Below are positions 42,766 through 52,746 of a stretch of DNA of 64,000 nt, piece by piece; within the stretch, counting starts at the first letter, position 1; every line of letters starts with the position of its first letter. Under the pieces are notes generated by a model. It was given only the letters and a program-made list of their open reading frames with translations, had not been told where the DNA came from and did not search any database. This DNA comes from Arthrobacter sp. ISL-28 (GTDB taxonomy: Bacteria; Actinomycetota; Actinomycetes; Actinomycetales; Micrococcaceae), in the NCBI RefSeq assembly GCF_018613875.1, contig NZ_JAGGPJ010000023.1, positions 1 to 64,000 of the forward strand. Reading direction: 5' to 3'. A program made the position numbers and the translations under genes.

Positions 42766-44930
42766 GTGCGGGCCGCCTGAGCAAGCGCGCTGCTCCGGTC
42801 GGTGTCAGGGCACACTGGTTCATTCTTCTGGCCGTCCTGTTTGCGCTGGCTGTCGCTCTCGCGGTGCAGGGGTACATGCATCACCTTGCCGGGATCAGCG
42901 ATGACTCCGTTCCCGCTACCGGGACCGCCAGTGCTGTCCCGAATGCCGTCTCTCAGGGTGGCCCCGTCGTCGACTCCCGCGGCGGGACAGTTCGCACTGT
43001 GCGTCCACCTGATCGTACGGTGGCCTTGACGTTCGACGACGGCCCAGACCCGGCCTGGACGCCTCAGATCCTCGACGTCCTCCGGAAACATCACGTCCAC
43101 GCGACATTCTTCGTCGTCGGCTCGGCGGCGATCGACAATCCCGATCTCGTCCGGCGCATCGCCGCAGAGGGTCACGAGATCGGCCTGCACACACTCACCC
43201 ATGCCGACCTGGGCGCCGCCCCTGCATGGCGACGCCAGCTCGAGGTCCAAGGCGCTCAGGATGCGATCGTCGGCATCACCGGTCGCGCGGCGTCCCTGCT
43301 GCGTCCGCCATACAGCTCCGAGAACGTTGCGGTCACAAACGGTGCCTGGTCTGCGATGCAAGCGTCGGCGGAGGAGGGGTACCTCACCGTTCTCAGTACC
43401 GTCGACAGCCAGGACTGGCGTCGGCCAGGTGTCGCAGCGATCGAGCGGAATGTCACTCTGTCCGGCCCGCAGGGGCAGGTTGTTCTGATGCATGACGGCG
43501 GTGATGACAGGGAACAGACCGTCGCCGCGCTCGACTCCGCCCTGAAGAGATTCGCTGACCAGGGCTATCGCGTGACTACCGTCGGCGATGCCATCGGGAT
43601 CGACGGCACGCGGCAGGCTTCGACTGCGGAGCAGGTCAGCGGAACCGCGTTCGTATGGGGCATCCGGCTCAGCGACGTCGTCATCACGGCCATCTCGTGG
43701 GCGCTCGTTGCGGCCGGTATCGTGACGCTGATCCGCGCCATCCTCGTGGTCGGCATCGCGGCGCACCACAGCCGCGGCGCGCGCCGCATGCAGGCGGACA
43801 GCCGCGGTCGACGCCGGTTGGACGTGCCGGTAAGGCCCAGGATCACGGAGCCGGTCAGTGTGATCGTTCCCGCTTATAACGAGGCGGCCGGCATTGAAGC
43901 CGCGGTCCGATCCATCGTCGCCTCGACCCATCCGGTTGAGATCATCGTGGTCGATGACGGGTCAGCCGACGGGACTGCAGACATCGTGGAAGGGCTTGGC
44001 CTGCCGGGCGTCCTGGTGATCCGGAAGGAGAACGGCGGCAAGCCATCCGCCCTGAATGCCGGGCTTGGCGCTGCCAGCCACGATCTTGTCGTGATGGTCG
44101 ACGGCGACACCGTCTTCGAACCGGACACGGTTCAGGCACTCGTTCAGCCCTTCGCCGACCCACGAGTGGGTGCAATTTCGGGGAACACCAAGGTCGCCAA
44201 CCGCGGAGGCATCCTCGGCGCCTGGCAGCACATCGAGTACGTCGTCGGCTTCAATCTTGACCGCAGACTGTTCGACGTCGCGGAGTGCATGCCGACAGTC
44301 CCCGGGGCTATTGGTGCCTTCCGCCGCGATGCCCTCCTCCGGGTCGGCGGAGTCAGCGACGACACGCTCGCCGAGGACACAGACCTGACCATGTCCCTGT
44401 GCCGTGACGGCTGGCGGGTGGTGTACCAGGACGACGCGAGGGCGTGGACCGAGGCGCCCGCGAGCCTCGGTGCCTTGTGGCGCCAGCGGTACCGCTGGTG
44501 CTACGGCACGTTGCAGGCCATGTGGAAGCACCGCGGCGCGGTACTGCAGGGGGGAGCGGCGGGCAAGCTTGGCCGACGTGGGCTCGGCTACCTGCTCTTC
44601 CTCCAAGTGCTGCTTCCCTTGTTCGCGCCCGTTGTCGATGTCTTTGCTGTCTACGGCTTGATCTTCCTCGATCCGTTCCGGATCGCGGCGCTCTGGCTCG
44701 TCTTCCTTGTCGTTCAGTTCCTCATGGCCGCCTACGCGTTCCGGCTCGACAATGAGCCGCTTCGCCCGCTGTGGACGCTTCCACTTCAGCAGTTCGTGTA
44801 CCGGCAGCTCATGTATCTCGTCGTCATCCAGTCGGTGGTCACCGCCTTGGCCGGCGTGCACCTGCGGTGGCACCGAATGGAGAGGTATGGAAGCCTTCGT
44901 GTCCCGCCCGCCAGGCAGGGTCAGGCGTAA
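42762..44930 (+). CDS. Membrane polysaccharide deacetylase/family-2 glycosyltransferase fusion
   Basis: 722 residues. A TM helix (~residues 20-40) is followed by a NodB deacetylase domain: ALTFDDGPDPAWT, HATFF, GHEIGLHTLTHADL, RPPYSS, VLMHDGG. Another TM (~310-330) precedes a GT2 domain: VIVPAYNEAAGIEAA, VVDDGSADGT, MVDGDT, EDTDLTM, QRYRWCYG; three TMs follow. The GT2 motifs are those of processive beta-glycan synthases (PgaC/IcaA/NodC), and the NodB domain suits N-deacetylation of the outgoing chain. The product is probably a partly deacetylated poly-N-acetylglucosamine-type polymer. GTG 42762. Confidence 0.88.
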   Translation: MSAGRLSKRAAPVGVRAHWFILLAVLFALAVALAVQGYMHHLAGISDDSVPATGTASAVPNAVSQGGPVVDSRGGTVRTVRPPDRTVALTFDDGPDPAWTPQILDVLRKHHVHATFFVVGSAAIDNPDLVRRIAAEGHEIGLHTLTHADLGAAPAWRRQLEVQGAQDAIVGITGRAASLLRPPYSSENVAVTNGAWSAMQASAEEGYLTVLSTVDSQDWRRPGVAAIERNVTLSGPQGQVVLMHDGGDDREQTVAALDSALKRFADQGYRVTTVGDAIGIDGTRQASTAEQVSGTAFVWGIRLSDVVITAISWALVAAGIVTLIRAILVVGIAAHHSRGARRMQADSRGRRRLDVPVRPRITEPVSVIVPAYNEAAGIEAAVRSIVASTHPVEIIVVDDGSADGTADIVEGLGLPGVLVIRKENGGKPSALNAGLGAASHDLVVMVDGDTVFEPDTVQALVQPFADPRVGAISGNTKVANRGGILGAWQHIEYVVGFNLDRRLFDVAECMPTVPGAIGAFRRDALLRVGGVSDDTLAEDTDLTMSLCRDGWRVVYQDDARAWTEAPASLGALWRQRYRWCYGTLQAMWKHRGAVLQGGAAGKLGRRGLGYLLFLQVLLPLFAPVVDVFAVYGLIFLDPFRIAALWLVFLVVQFLMAAYAFRLDNEPLRPLWTLPLQQFVYRQLMYLVVIQSVVTALAGVHLRWHRMERYGSLRVPPARQGQA

Positions 44931-44951
44931 GTTCTCGCGAAGCGTCCGTGC

Positions 44952-45468
44952 TCACGCCGCTCCGGTCAAAGCCTCTGTTCGAAGCTGGGCCGTGACGTAG
45001 CTGCCCTTGAAAAAGAGCAACGGCTCGGCATCCGGTCGGGAGCCCAGGGCGCGGACCGCGGCCACCACTATGGTGTGGTCACCGCCGTCGTATTCCCGAT
45101 ACAGTTCGCAATCCACCCCAGGCCAGAGCCTGGTCCAGCACCGGGTTTCCGAGCGGCGATGCCGAATGAGCCACACCTGCGAACTTGTCAGTCCCTGACC
45201 GTGCGAACTGGGTCGAGAGCCAGTTGTGCTCAGCAGCAAGCACGTTGACCGTGAAGGTGCCCGAGACACGCAGCAAAGGCCAGGTGCTGGACATACGGGA
45301 AGGGCTGAAAGACACCAGCGCCGGATCCAGCGAAAGCGACGAGAACGACTGGCAGGTGAAACCGGCAGGCCCTTGATCTGTCGCGGCCGTAATGACTGTC
45401 AGGCCCGAGGCAAAATGGCCCAGGACATCGCGTAGCCTGCGCGGCGAGAGATCAGAATGTTCAAACAC
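44952..45468 (-). pseudogene. Flavin reductase family gene with a single frameshift
   Basis: GTG 45468 after GAAAGGAAAAAACC begins VFEHSDLSPRRLRDVLGHFA, SGLTVITAATDQGPAGFTCQ, SFSSLSLDPALVSFSPSRMS and NVLAAEHNWLS, the flavin-reductase-like FMN fold. The frame fails at a four-C run (45116-45119, plus strand), and the proper end VDCELYREYDGGDHTIVVAA ... LLFFKGSY continues in another frame to 44952. One base indel restores a ~171-residue protein. It may have served a sulfonate monooxygenase near the ABC genes that follow. Sequencing error is possible. Confidence 0.7.
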
Positions 45469-46223
45469 GGTTTTTTCCTTTCGAACCCTGTGCCACCAAG
45501 CAACCACCCCTGAGCACAGGTTCTCAACACCGGCTGAAACGCACTGACATGCTCCCCAATACGGGTTCACCACCGGAGGTAAGAGGTAATGATTCGCCGG
45601 ACCTCACGAGCTCAACCTGGCGTTCCGTGTCGCCGCGGAGACGAAGTACTAAGCACCGTTTCTTGTCGTGCACTCCCGTTACAGCGTGCTGGCGAAGCCA
45701 CCGCACGCCGTGCTTAGGTGGTTCCACCGCCAGCCAAGATCGTGGCGGCCGAAGGCGCTATGACGGACAGACTATGTCGGACAGGAGGACCAGATGCCAG
45801 ATGCACGCGAATGCAACCCCTGCGCTCCTGCTATGCCGGACTGCTGCGTGCCGGCCCGCTCCTGCTGTCCGGTTTGCTCCTGACCATCCTCGTTCGCCCT
45901 GATAATCCGGCCATATGGGACGGCGCGGCTCGGTGGCATGCTCGCACCGGTAGCAGGGCAGCACTTACAGGGGCCGGCATAGCCGGACCGGCAGGCTGTT
46001 AGCGCCTCGGTCCGGCCCGCACCCTGCGTCCGGCCTGTCCGCCGTCTGCTTCCTTTGCTTCGGTGGCCGCCGCCATTAGGGCGCCGCGCTGACGGCTGTC
46101 TCGTTCGTCCTATTCCCGCCTTGGAGTGCCTGGGCCCACCTGCCCCAAACTGGTGCCCCACTGCGTCGCCGGGAACAGCATGCCAAAGCCGTCTCCATGC
46201 CCAATCGACTACGAAAGGCAGCC
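45469..46223. other. Intergenic stretch without an identifiable gene
   Basis: Between the flavin reductase and the ABC binding protein I find only frames of unnatural composition on both strands. No domain, credible start or clear terminator is visible. It presumably contains the promoters of the divergent genes at either end. Confidence 0.4.
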
Positions 46224-47336
46224 ATGCCCTTCGCTGCACCCCAGCCGTCCCCACTGAACCTGTCGCCCCTCCTGACGCGGCGGCGCGCCCTGGGCGCCTT
46301 CCTCGCGTTGCCCGCCCTGGGCTTGCTGACGGCCTGCGGCGGAGCGCCCGCAACCAGCGGCGAACCCGCAAGCCAGTCCGCCCCGGCCCCCCTCGGCACC
46401 TCGGTGCCTCCCGGCACGACAATTACGGTGGGTGACGCCACCATCCGGGTGGCGCTTGAACTGTCCGGTCTGATCAAGGAGCTCGGTTTCAAGGTCAAGT
46501 CCGCCAACATCTCCGGTGGCCCGCAGACCACGGAAGCGTTCCGGGCCAACGCCCTCGATGTTGGATCGGTGGCTGACATCCCGCCGATCCATGCCACGTG
46601 GACCGGTCTCGACGTGCGGATCATCGCCAGCGCCTACCGTCAGGACGCCGTGAACCACCCGGTGTACGAGCTGGGGGTCGCTCCCGGATCCGGAATCTCC
46701 TCTCTTGGAGACCTGCGCGGCAAGAAGATTGCGTACAGTCCCGGCCAGGCGCAAGGTGCGCTTGTGCTGCGCATCCTGGAGAAAGCGGGACTGCACCAAG
46801 ACGATGTGAAGCTCGTGGAGCTGCCCAGCACCGGTGACGTCTACGCCACCTCCCTGGCCAGCAAGCAGGTCGATGCCGCCCCGCTGGGCGGCGTTCAGAT
46901 CAAGCGCTACCTCGCCAAGTACAAGGCAGAGGGGTCCAGCACGCTTCGTCATGGCCTCCGCGACGACCCCGCGCACCTTTACTCCCCGGCCGAGGTCCTT
47001 AACGATCCGGCGAAAGCCGCGGCCCTGGCTGAATATGTGCGGGTCTGGGGCAAGGCGCAGCGCTGGGTCCAGGACCACCCGGGGGAATGGCTGGAGGGCT
47101 ACTACGTGAAGGACCAGGGCCTTTCCCGCGAGGACGGCCAGTACCTGATTGACGCCGCTGACACAAGAGATCTGCCGACGTCGTGGGCCGAGGGCATCGC
47201 CCGCCATCAGCAGACCATCGACCTCCTGGCCTGTGAACAGAAGAAGCCCCGGCTCGAAGCGGCTTCGCTCTATGACGCGCGTTTCGAAGCGATCGCAGGT
47301 TCCGCTTTCGTCGCTGCCGGAAAGGCAGGTGCCTGA
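46224..47336 (+). CDS. ABC transporter substrate-binding lipoprotein (SsuA/NrtA-like)
   Basis: 370 residues. RRRALGAFLALPALGLLTAC is a signal peptide with a lipobox ending at Cys ~38. The mature part follows the sulfonate/nitrate/taurine (NMT1/SsuA) pattern: ALELSGLIKELGFKVKSANI, VGSVADIPPIHATWTGLDV, GISSLGDLRGKKIAYSPGQA, STGDVYATSLASKQVDAAPL, HPGEWLEGYYVKDQGLSRED. ATG 46224 with GAAAGG upstream; an ATG at 46197 gives a poorer signal. It ends 1 bp into the permease gene. The ligand is probably an alkylsulfonate, given the flavin reductase nearby (inference). Confidence 0.82.
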   Translation: MPFAAPQPSPLNLSPLLTRRRALGAFLALPALGLLTACGGAPATSGEPASQSAPAPLGTSVPPGTTITVGDATIRVALELSGLIKELGFKVKSANISGGPQTTEAFRANALDVGSVADIPPIHATWTGLDVRIIASAYRQDAVNHPVYELGVAPGSGISSLGDLRGKKIAYSPGQAQGALVLRILEKAGLHQDDVKLVELPSTGDVYATSLASKQVDAAPLGGVQIKRYLAKYKAEGSSTLRHGLRDDPAHLYSPAEVLNDPAKAAALAEYVRVWGKAQRWVQDHPGEWLEGYYVKDQGLSREDGQYLIDAADTRDLPTSWAEGIARHQQTIDLLACEQKKPRLEAASLYDARFEAIAGSAFVAAGKAGA

Positions 47337-48785
47337 TGGCCACCGCTACTGGAACTTTCCGCCGTCGAGCCGCATCGGGAGCCGGCGCTGGCCGGGCGGG
47401 AGGACGTCCGGCCAACGGGCAGGCGGCTGGGACTCGGACAACGACGGCGGTTCGCCGGCCTGCTCGGTCCGGTTGCCTTGCTTCTGCTGTGGACCGTGTC
47501 CTCTGCGACGGGCCTGCTCGATCCGCGGATCCTGTCCGAGCCGTGGACTGTAGTGAGCACCGCTGGCGAGCTGATCGCCGATGGCCGGTTGCAGGAGAAC
47601 CTCGTTGTCTCGGGCCAGCGTGCTTTGCTCGGGCTGTTCTTCGGCATCGTCCTCGGCGCCGTGCTGGCCCTCGTGTCCGGACTCAGCCGCTTCGGTGAAG
47701 CACTCATCGACGGTCCGGTACAGATCAAGCGAGCCATCCCCGGCCTGGCCCTGATTCCACTACTCATTCTCTGGTTCGGCATCGACGAAACCATGAAGGT
47801 GCTGACCGTCACGCTCGGCGTGTTCGTCCCCATTTACCTGCAGACCCACGCTGGGCTACGGGGCATCGACCTCCGCTATGTCGAACTGGCGCAAATCGTC
47901 GGGCTAACCAGGGCAAGCTTCATCCGCCGAGTGGTACTACCGGGCGCGCTCCCTGGCTTCTTCCTGGGCCTGCGTTTCGCGGTCACGGGCGCCTGGGTGT
48001 CCCTCGTGGTCGTGGAACAGATCAATTCCACAAGCGGCATCGGCTACATGATGGAGCTCGCCCGCACCTATGGCCAGACCAACATCATCGTCTTCGGACT
48101 CGCCGTGTACGGGCTGCTCGGCCTGCTGTCCGACGCTACCGTCCGTTTCCTCGAACGAAAGGCCGTCATGGCAGCGCACCCTGGCGGGCTAACCACCATC
48201 GACCCCTCAACCGAGAGGGACAACCCAGCCACTTCCCAGCACGCAACCCCATCCCTCGCCGCCTCTGTTGCGGTCTCAGTAAAAAACCTTGTCCGCGGCT
48301 TTGGGCCAAGGGGCGTTTTTAACGGCGTGGACCTGGAGATCGCACCCGGCGAATTTGTCGCCCTCCTTGGGCCCAGCGGCTGCGGGAAGAGTACCCTGCT
48401 GCGTGCCCTCGCCGGATTGGACCACGATGTGCGCGGCAGCGGCGTGGTCACCGTGCCGGACCGCGTCTCCGTGGTCTTCCAAGACTCGCGGCTGCTGCCC
48501 TGGGACACGGTCCTCGGCAACGTGACGCTCGGCCTGCGCAAGCACGACGACGAAGCCAAGGGACGCCGCGCACTCACGGAGGTAGGCCTCGCGGGCCGGG
48601 AAAGGTCCTGGCCGTACGAACTCTCCGGTGGTGAACAGCAGCGCGTGGCACTTGCCCGGTCGCTGGAGGTCGGAACCAGCGCCCCGGGAAACCAGACGGA
48701 TACCGGCGGGCACGAAGCACTTCGGCGCGACCTCCTGGCCGCTCTCGGCGTGGGTGAGGCCGCAGTCGAGAAGGCTGCCGGCTAG
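47336..48785 (+). pseudogene. Fused SsuC permease / SsuB ATPase, damaged at both ends of the ATPase logic
   Basis: Permease (~260 residues): VSGQRALLGLFFGIVLGAVL, PGLALIPLLILWFGIDETMK, EAA-like YVELAQIVGLTRASFIRRVV. A linker leads to an ATPase with Walker A LLGPSGCGKSTLL, Q-loop VVFQDSRLLPW and signature LSGGEQQRVALARS. Directly after the signature, Walker B, D-loop and H-loop are missing, and the text jumps to ALRRDLLAALGVG, the usual SsuB C-terminus, consistent with an in-frame deletion near 48672. The N-terminal permease frame has no start; ATG 47336 is in another frame, so a frameshift lies before ~47450. Transport is unlikely. Confidence 0.72.
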
Positions 48786-49165
48786 GCCTCTGACGTCCCA
48801 CTCCATGGGATCGCGGCACAACCCCCCGTGGGCCGCCGCGCCTCTTGTTGAAACGTCGGTTCCTGCGCAATACATCGTGGATTCATACCGACACTAGAGA
48901 ACGCAAGCTTCCCGACGTTCAGGAACACACAATCTGAGCCGCCGCGCAGGGACCTTTTCACACTGGGGCGGCCGTTGGCAGCAGTTCCGCAGCAGCCAGA
49001 TCCAGAACGCCCGCTACCTAATGCACGCTGGCGAGACGTGTAAGCAGGACTAACCGTTTGGTGTTAGGAATTTTCGCTTTTTTCTACCTTTTTGCCCTTA
49101 TACGGTTGCTTCACCCAGTCGGCGGGGTCGCCTGCTGATTGGGCCTTCCCTTTAGGAGCAACTCA
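48786..49165. other. Intergenic region after the damaged ABC gene
   Basis: No gene or clear hairpin terminator is seen. A T-rich patch occurs at about 49068-49101, unusual for this GC content. Confidence 0.35.
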
Positions 49166-49294
49166 TTGACTCTCACCGAAACCCTGCCCGTCCGAGCAGC
49201 CACCCTGGTCGTCCCCATCCACGAGCCGTGCGTCCCGAGGACGGGCACCCTTCTCATCCATGGGCATGAACAGCCCTGCTGGCAACGTCGTTGA
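49166..49294 (+). CDS. 42-codon ORF, probable N-terminal relic
   Basis: TTG 49166, with AGGAG ten bases upstream, reads TLTETLPVRAATLVVPIHEP and stops after WQRR. The start signal is good and the text looks natural, resembling the first residues of a larger enzyme, but the remainder is absent. Family not identifiable. Confidence 0.3.
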   Translation: MTLTETLPVRAATLVVPIHEPCVPRTGTLLIHGHEQPCWQRR

Positions 49295-49424
49295 CGGTGC
49301 GGCATGGACGCTTCCCCAGGCCACCGTGGCCCTTTGAAGCTGCCGAACGCATCCCTTTCCTTAGGCAACAAGTCTTGTTCAACCAGAGCGAGCGAAAGAT
49401 TCATAAAGCACAGGAGCTTTCACC

Positions 49425-50927
49425 ATGACCAGGGAACAATACGCTGAATCAACACCCTCAGAAATCACGCAGGACGACCGTCCCGTTTCCCCCGACGCCG
49501 CAGGCGGGACAGGTGTCCATAACCAGGCTCACGGCAAGAAGCTTCGGAGCCGTCACGTCACGATGATCACCCTCGGCGGGATCATCGGCGCAAGCCTTTT
49601 CGTTGGCTCGGCCAACATCGTCCGCAGCACCGGACCCGCAGCTACTCTTTCTTATGCCATCGGCGGACTGTTTGTCTTCCTGGCAATGCGCATGCTCGGG
49701 GAGATGGCAGCGGCTAGGCCCGCGGTTGGTTCCTTCATGGAGTACGCCCGAGTGGGCCTTGGCGACTGGGCTGCATATCTCGTCGGCTGGCTGTACTGGT
49801 ACTTCTGGGTAGGCGTCATAGCCTATGAAGCCGTCGTAGGGGGCGGGATTCTTCACGGCTGGTTTCCCGCGCTGCCGGCCTGGGCTGGTTCGCTTGCTCT
49901 GCTCGCGGTCTTCGTGTGCACCAACCTCATCTCCCTTCGAACGTTCGGGGAAACGGAGTTCTGGCTCGCAAGCATCAAAGTGATCGCGATCGTCGTGTTC
50001 CTCGCTGCTGGCGTGCTGTTCGCGCTTGGGCTCTGGCCGAACGCCACATTCTCGGTATCGAATCTCTGGGTGCACGACGGATTCATGCCGAATGGATTAG
50101 GCGTGGTGCTCTCCAGCATTGCGCTGGTCCTGTTCTCGTACTTTGGCACGGAGATCGCTGTCATGGCGGCAGCAGAGTCGGAGAACCCGGGCAAGGGAAT
50201 CCGGCAGGCCGCGAACACGGTTATCTGGCGCGTCATGCTCTTCTACGTCGGGGCGATTCTCGTCATCGTCACGATCGTCCCGTGGAATCAGCTCCCCGAA
50301 CCTTCCGTCATTGCCCCGTTCACGTACGTGTTCTCGCTGTTCGGTGTACCCGGCGCCGAGATCCTCATGGGCCTCGTCATCTTCACCGCAGTGATCTCAG
50401 TACTCAACTCGGGTACATACTCCGCATCACGCATGTTCGCCGCCCTCGCTGAACAGGGGCTTGCGCCTGCGGTCGTTGCGAAGCGCACCAAGCGCGGCGT
50501 CCCGGCTCTCGCTGTGACTGCATCGACCATTGGCGGCCTCATCGCAACGCTCGTGAACTTCATCGCGCCGAGTTCGGGCATTTACGACTTCATCATGAAT
50601 TCAACTGGCCTGGTAGCCCTGTTCGTGTACGTATTTATCGCAGTCACCCAGTGGCGCCTGAGAATCAAAATGACCGCTGAGGAGCGCGCGAACCTCAAGC
50701 TCAAAGTGTGGCTGTTCCCGTGGCTCAACATCATCCTGATTGTTTGTGCCATCGGCATCGTAGCGATCATGATGCTCTCCGAGAGCGGCCGCACCCAGGT
50801 GTGGACGAGCTTTGTCGCGGCCGGCGCCCTGGTATTGTTCTGGCCGATCGTTCGAAAGAGGATCGCGCTTCAGAAAGAGAAAGAAGCTGTAGTCCGAACG
50901 TCCGCCCTTGCCGAGACCCATCGGTAG
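49425..50927 (+). CDS. GABA/amino-acid permease (APC superfamily)
   Basis: 500 residues, twelve helices. A ~40-residue polar N-terminus precedes LRSRHVTMITLGGIIGASLF, the APC helix-1 signature with the GxIGxxLF substrate loop. SYFGTEIAVMAAAESENPGK and SRMFAALAEQGLAPAVVAKR are typical of the GabP branch. RBS CAGGAG precedes ATG 49425. The convergent genes downstream encode SSADH and a class III aminotransferase, so GABA or a related omega-amino acid is the likely substrate. A terminator follows at 50958. Confidence 0.85.
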   Translation: MTREQYAESTPSEITQDDRPVSPDAAGGTGVHNQAHGKKLRSRHVTMITLGGIIGASLFVGSANIVRSTGPAATLSYAIGGLFVFLAMRMLGEMAAARPAVGSFMEYARVGLGDWAAYLVGWLYWYFWVGVIAYEAVVGGGILHGWFPALPAWAGSLALLAVFVCTNLISLRTFGETEFWLASIKVIAIVVFLAAGVLFALGLWPNATFSVSNLWVHDGFMPNGLGVVLSSIALVLFSYFGTEIAVMAAAESENPGKGIRQAANTVIWRVMLFYVGAILVIVTIVPWNQLPEPSVIAPFTYVFSLFGVPGAEILMGLVIFTAVISVLNSGTYSASRMFAALAEQGLAPAVVAKRTKRGVPALAVTASTIGGLIATLVNFIAPSSGIYDFIMNSTGLVALFVYVFIAVTQWRLRIKMTAEERANLKLKVWLFPWLNIILIVCAIGIVAIMMLSESGRTQVWTSFVAAGALVLFWPIVRKRIALQKEKEAVVRTSALAETHR

Positions 50928-50957
50928 GAATCGCGACGAGCCGGTAGTAGATCAGGC

Positions 50958-50989
50958 TGTGGCCGTGATCCCTCGGGATCGCGGCCACA
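50958..50989. terminator. Terminator after the permease
   Basis: TGTGGCCGTGATCC / GGATCGCGGCCACA with one G-T pair and a 4-nt loop, followed by ACTTTT. The stem is ~14 bp and lies 31 bp after the permease stop. Confidence 0.85.
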
Positions 50990-51258
50990 ACTTTTGCATC
51001 AAGGTGAAACTGGTCAGTGTATTGGGCGATCACGACGGCGGCGCCGGACTTCCGCTGCTACGGCGCTGGGTGAGGTGGCTGTGCTGGCCGATGCCGGCGT
51101 CGGACTTTCCCCTCTATGTATCTCCCTGAGGTTACGGGCCCCAGTAGTGCATCAGGTACTTCCCTGTTGAAGCCGACCATCAATAGTGTCCAACGCATTG
51201 AGACCGGAGCCACTAGCGGCGCCGGTCTCAACGAAGACGGTGTGAATAAGAGTGAGTA
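50990..51258. other. Gap between convergent permease and dehydrogenase genes
   Basis: No gene recognised. A loosely paired GGCGCCGGTCTC / GAGACCGGAGCC-like element near 51202-51230 may terminate the minus-strand operon. Confidence 0.4.
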
Positions 51259-52746
51259 CTAGGCAGTGGCGCGTCGGGCCACGTTGTAGAAGCGGATGTT
51301 TTCGTATTCTTCGAGGCCCTCGGCGCTTCCTTCGCGTCCAAGGCCTGACTGCTTGACGCCTCCGAACGGGGCGGCAGCATTGGACGGTACGCCTTGGTTG
51401 ATGCCTACGATGCCTGTCTGCAGACGATCGGCCACATTGAGTGCGCGGTCGAGGTTTTCAGTGAAGACATAGCCTGCGAGGCCGAATTCCGTCGCGTTGG
51501 CCCGGTTGATTACTTCGGTCTCTGAGCTGAAACGCTGGATCGCGGCAATAGGACCGAAAATCTCCGATTGGGCAACGTCGGAGTCTTCCGTGACCCGGTC
51601 GAGCACGGTCGGGGCAAAGAAGTTGCCGGGCGAGTCGTACCCATGGCCGCCGGTGAGCAGTGTCGCCCCCAGGGCCACGGCGTTCTCGGTGTACGCCTGC
51701 ATTTGTGAGACGGCACGATCGTCGATCAGTGCACCGAGTCCGGTCTGCTTTCCGAGGCCGCTTCCGACGCTTATCTGGGCGAAGCGTTCGGTGAGTGCGG
51801 CGACGAAGTCATCTGCTATCCCGTCCTGGACGTAGATGCGGTTGGCCCCGATGCAGGACTGTCCGCCATTACGCAGCTTCGCTGCAAATGTTCCGTCCAC
51901 TGCCCGCTGAAGATCGGCGTCGTTGAAGACAATAAGCGGCGCGTTGCCGCCGAGCTCCATCGAGCTGCGGAGCACATTCTGGGAGGCAAGCTTCAGGAGC
52001 TGACGGCCCACCGGCGTCGACCCGGTGAATGAAACCTTCCGGACCCGTGGGTCAAGCAGGACAGCTTCGCTGAAGGCACCCGACTTTGATGTGGTGATCA
52101 CCTGGATCAGATCTTCAGGCACTCCTGCCTCGATGGCGAGCTGTACAGCAAAGTACGTCGTCAGGGGAGTAAGGGTCGCAGGCTTGATGACCACGGGGCA
52201 TCCTGCTGCCAGCGCCGGTGCAATCTTTCGGGTTGCCATAGCCAGGGGGAAGTTCCACGGCGTAATCAGCACCGCCAAGCCCACGGGGGAGCGCCGCGTC
52301 AGAAGGCTTGCACCTCCGTCCGGCGTTTCCCGGAAGTTCCCTGCAGGGCGCACTGCCTCCTCGGCGTACCAGCGGACGAAGTCGGTACCGTACTTGACCT
52401 CGCCGCGGGCCTCCGCAAGCGGCTTGCCCATTTCGCGCGAAATCAGGTGTGCGAGATCTTCAGTGTGCGCAACGAGCTTGTCGTACCACGCGTGCAGCAC
52501 ATCGGCGCGCCGACGAAGGGTGCTGGTGGCCCAGGCAGCTCCTGCCGCGTCGGCCTTCCCAACAGCCTCCAGTGCAGCCTCAACATCAGCGTCGGGGACA
52601 TGGGCTATGGTTTCGGCTGTGGCAGGGTCCTGGACTGCGATGCCATCGCTGGGAAGGTTGATGGACTGGATGACGGCGTCCGCGTGCCGCAAGCTGTCCG
52701 GGTCCGCCGCAATCAGGGGCGTGGCGACGTTGGTTGTAAGGCTCAT
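51259..52746 (-). CDS. gabD: Succinate-semialdehyde dehydrogenase (NAD(P)+), GabD type
   Basis: 495 residues, aldehyde dehydrogenase superfamily. LITPWNFPLAMATRKIAPAL and GCPVVIKPATLTPLT bind the cofactor, VSFTGSTPVGRQLL is the Rossmann turn, SSMELGGNAPLIVF carries the general-base Glu and GGQSCIGANRIYV the catalytic Cys. SSADH-type GabD enzymes have exactly this MELGGNAP / GQxCxxANR pairing. It oxidises succinate semialdehyde to succinate in GABA breakdown. Its start overlaps the aminotransferase stop by 4 bp. Confidence 0.88.
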   Translation of the reverse strand: MSLTTNVATPLIAADPDSLRHADAVIQSINLPSDGIAVQDPATAETIAHVPDADVEAALEAVGKADAAGAAWATSTLRRRADVLHAWYDKLVAHTEDLAHLISREMGKPLAEARGEVKYGTDFVRWYAEEAVRPAGNFRETPDGGASLLTRRSPVGLAVLITPWNFPLAMATRKIAPALAAGCPVVIKPATLTPLTTYFAVQLAIEAGVPEDLIQVITTSKSGAFSEAVLLDPRVRKVSFTGSTPVGRQLLKLASQNVLRSSMELGGNAPLIVFNDADLQRAVDGTFAAKLRNGGQSCIGANRIYVQDGIADDFVAALTERFAQISVGSGLGKQTGLGALIDDRAVSQMQAYTENAVALGATLLTGGHGYDSPGNFFAPTVLDRVTEDSDVAQSEIFGPIAAIQRFSSETEVINRANATEFGLAGYVFTENLDRALNVADRLQTGIVGINQGVPSNAAAPFGGVKQSGLGREGSAEGLEEYENIRFYNVARRATA

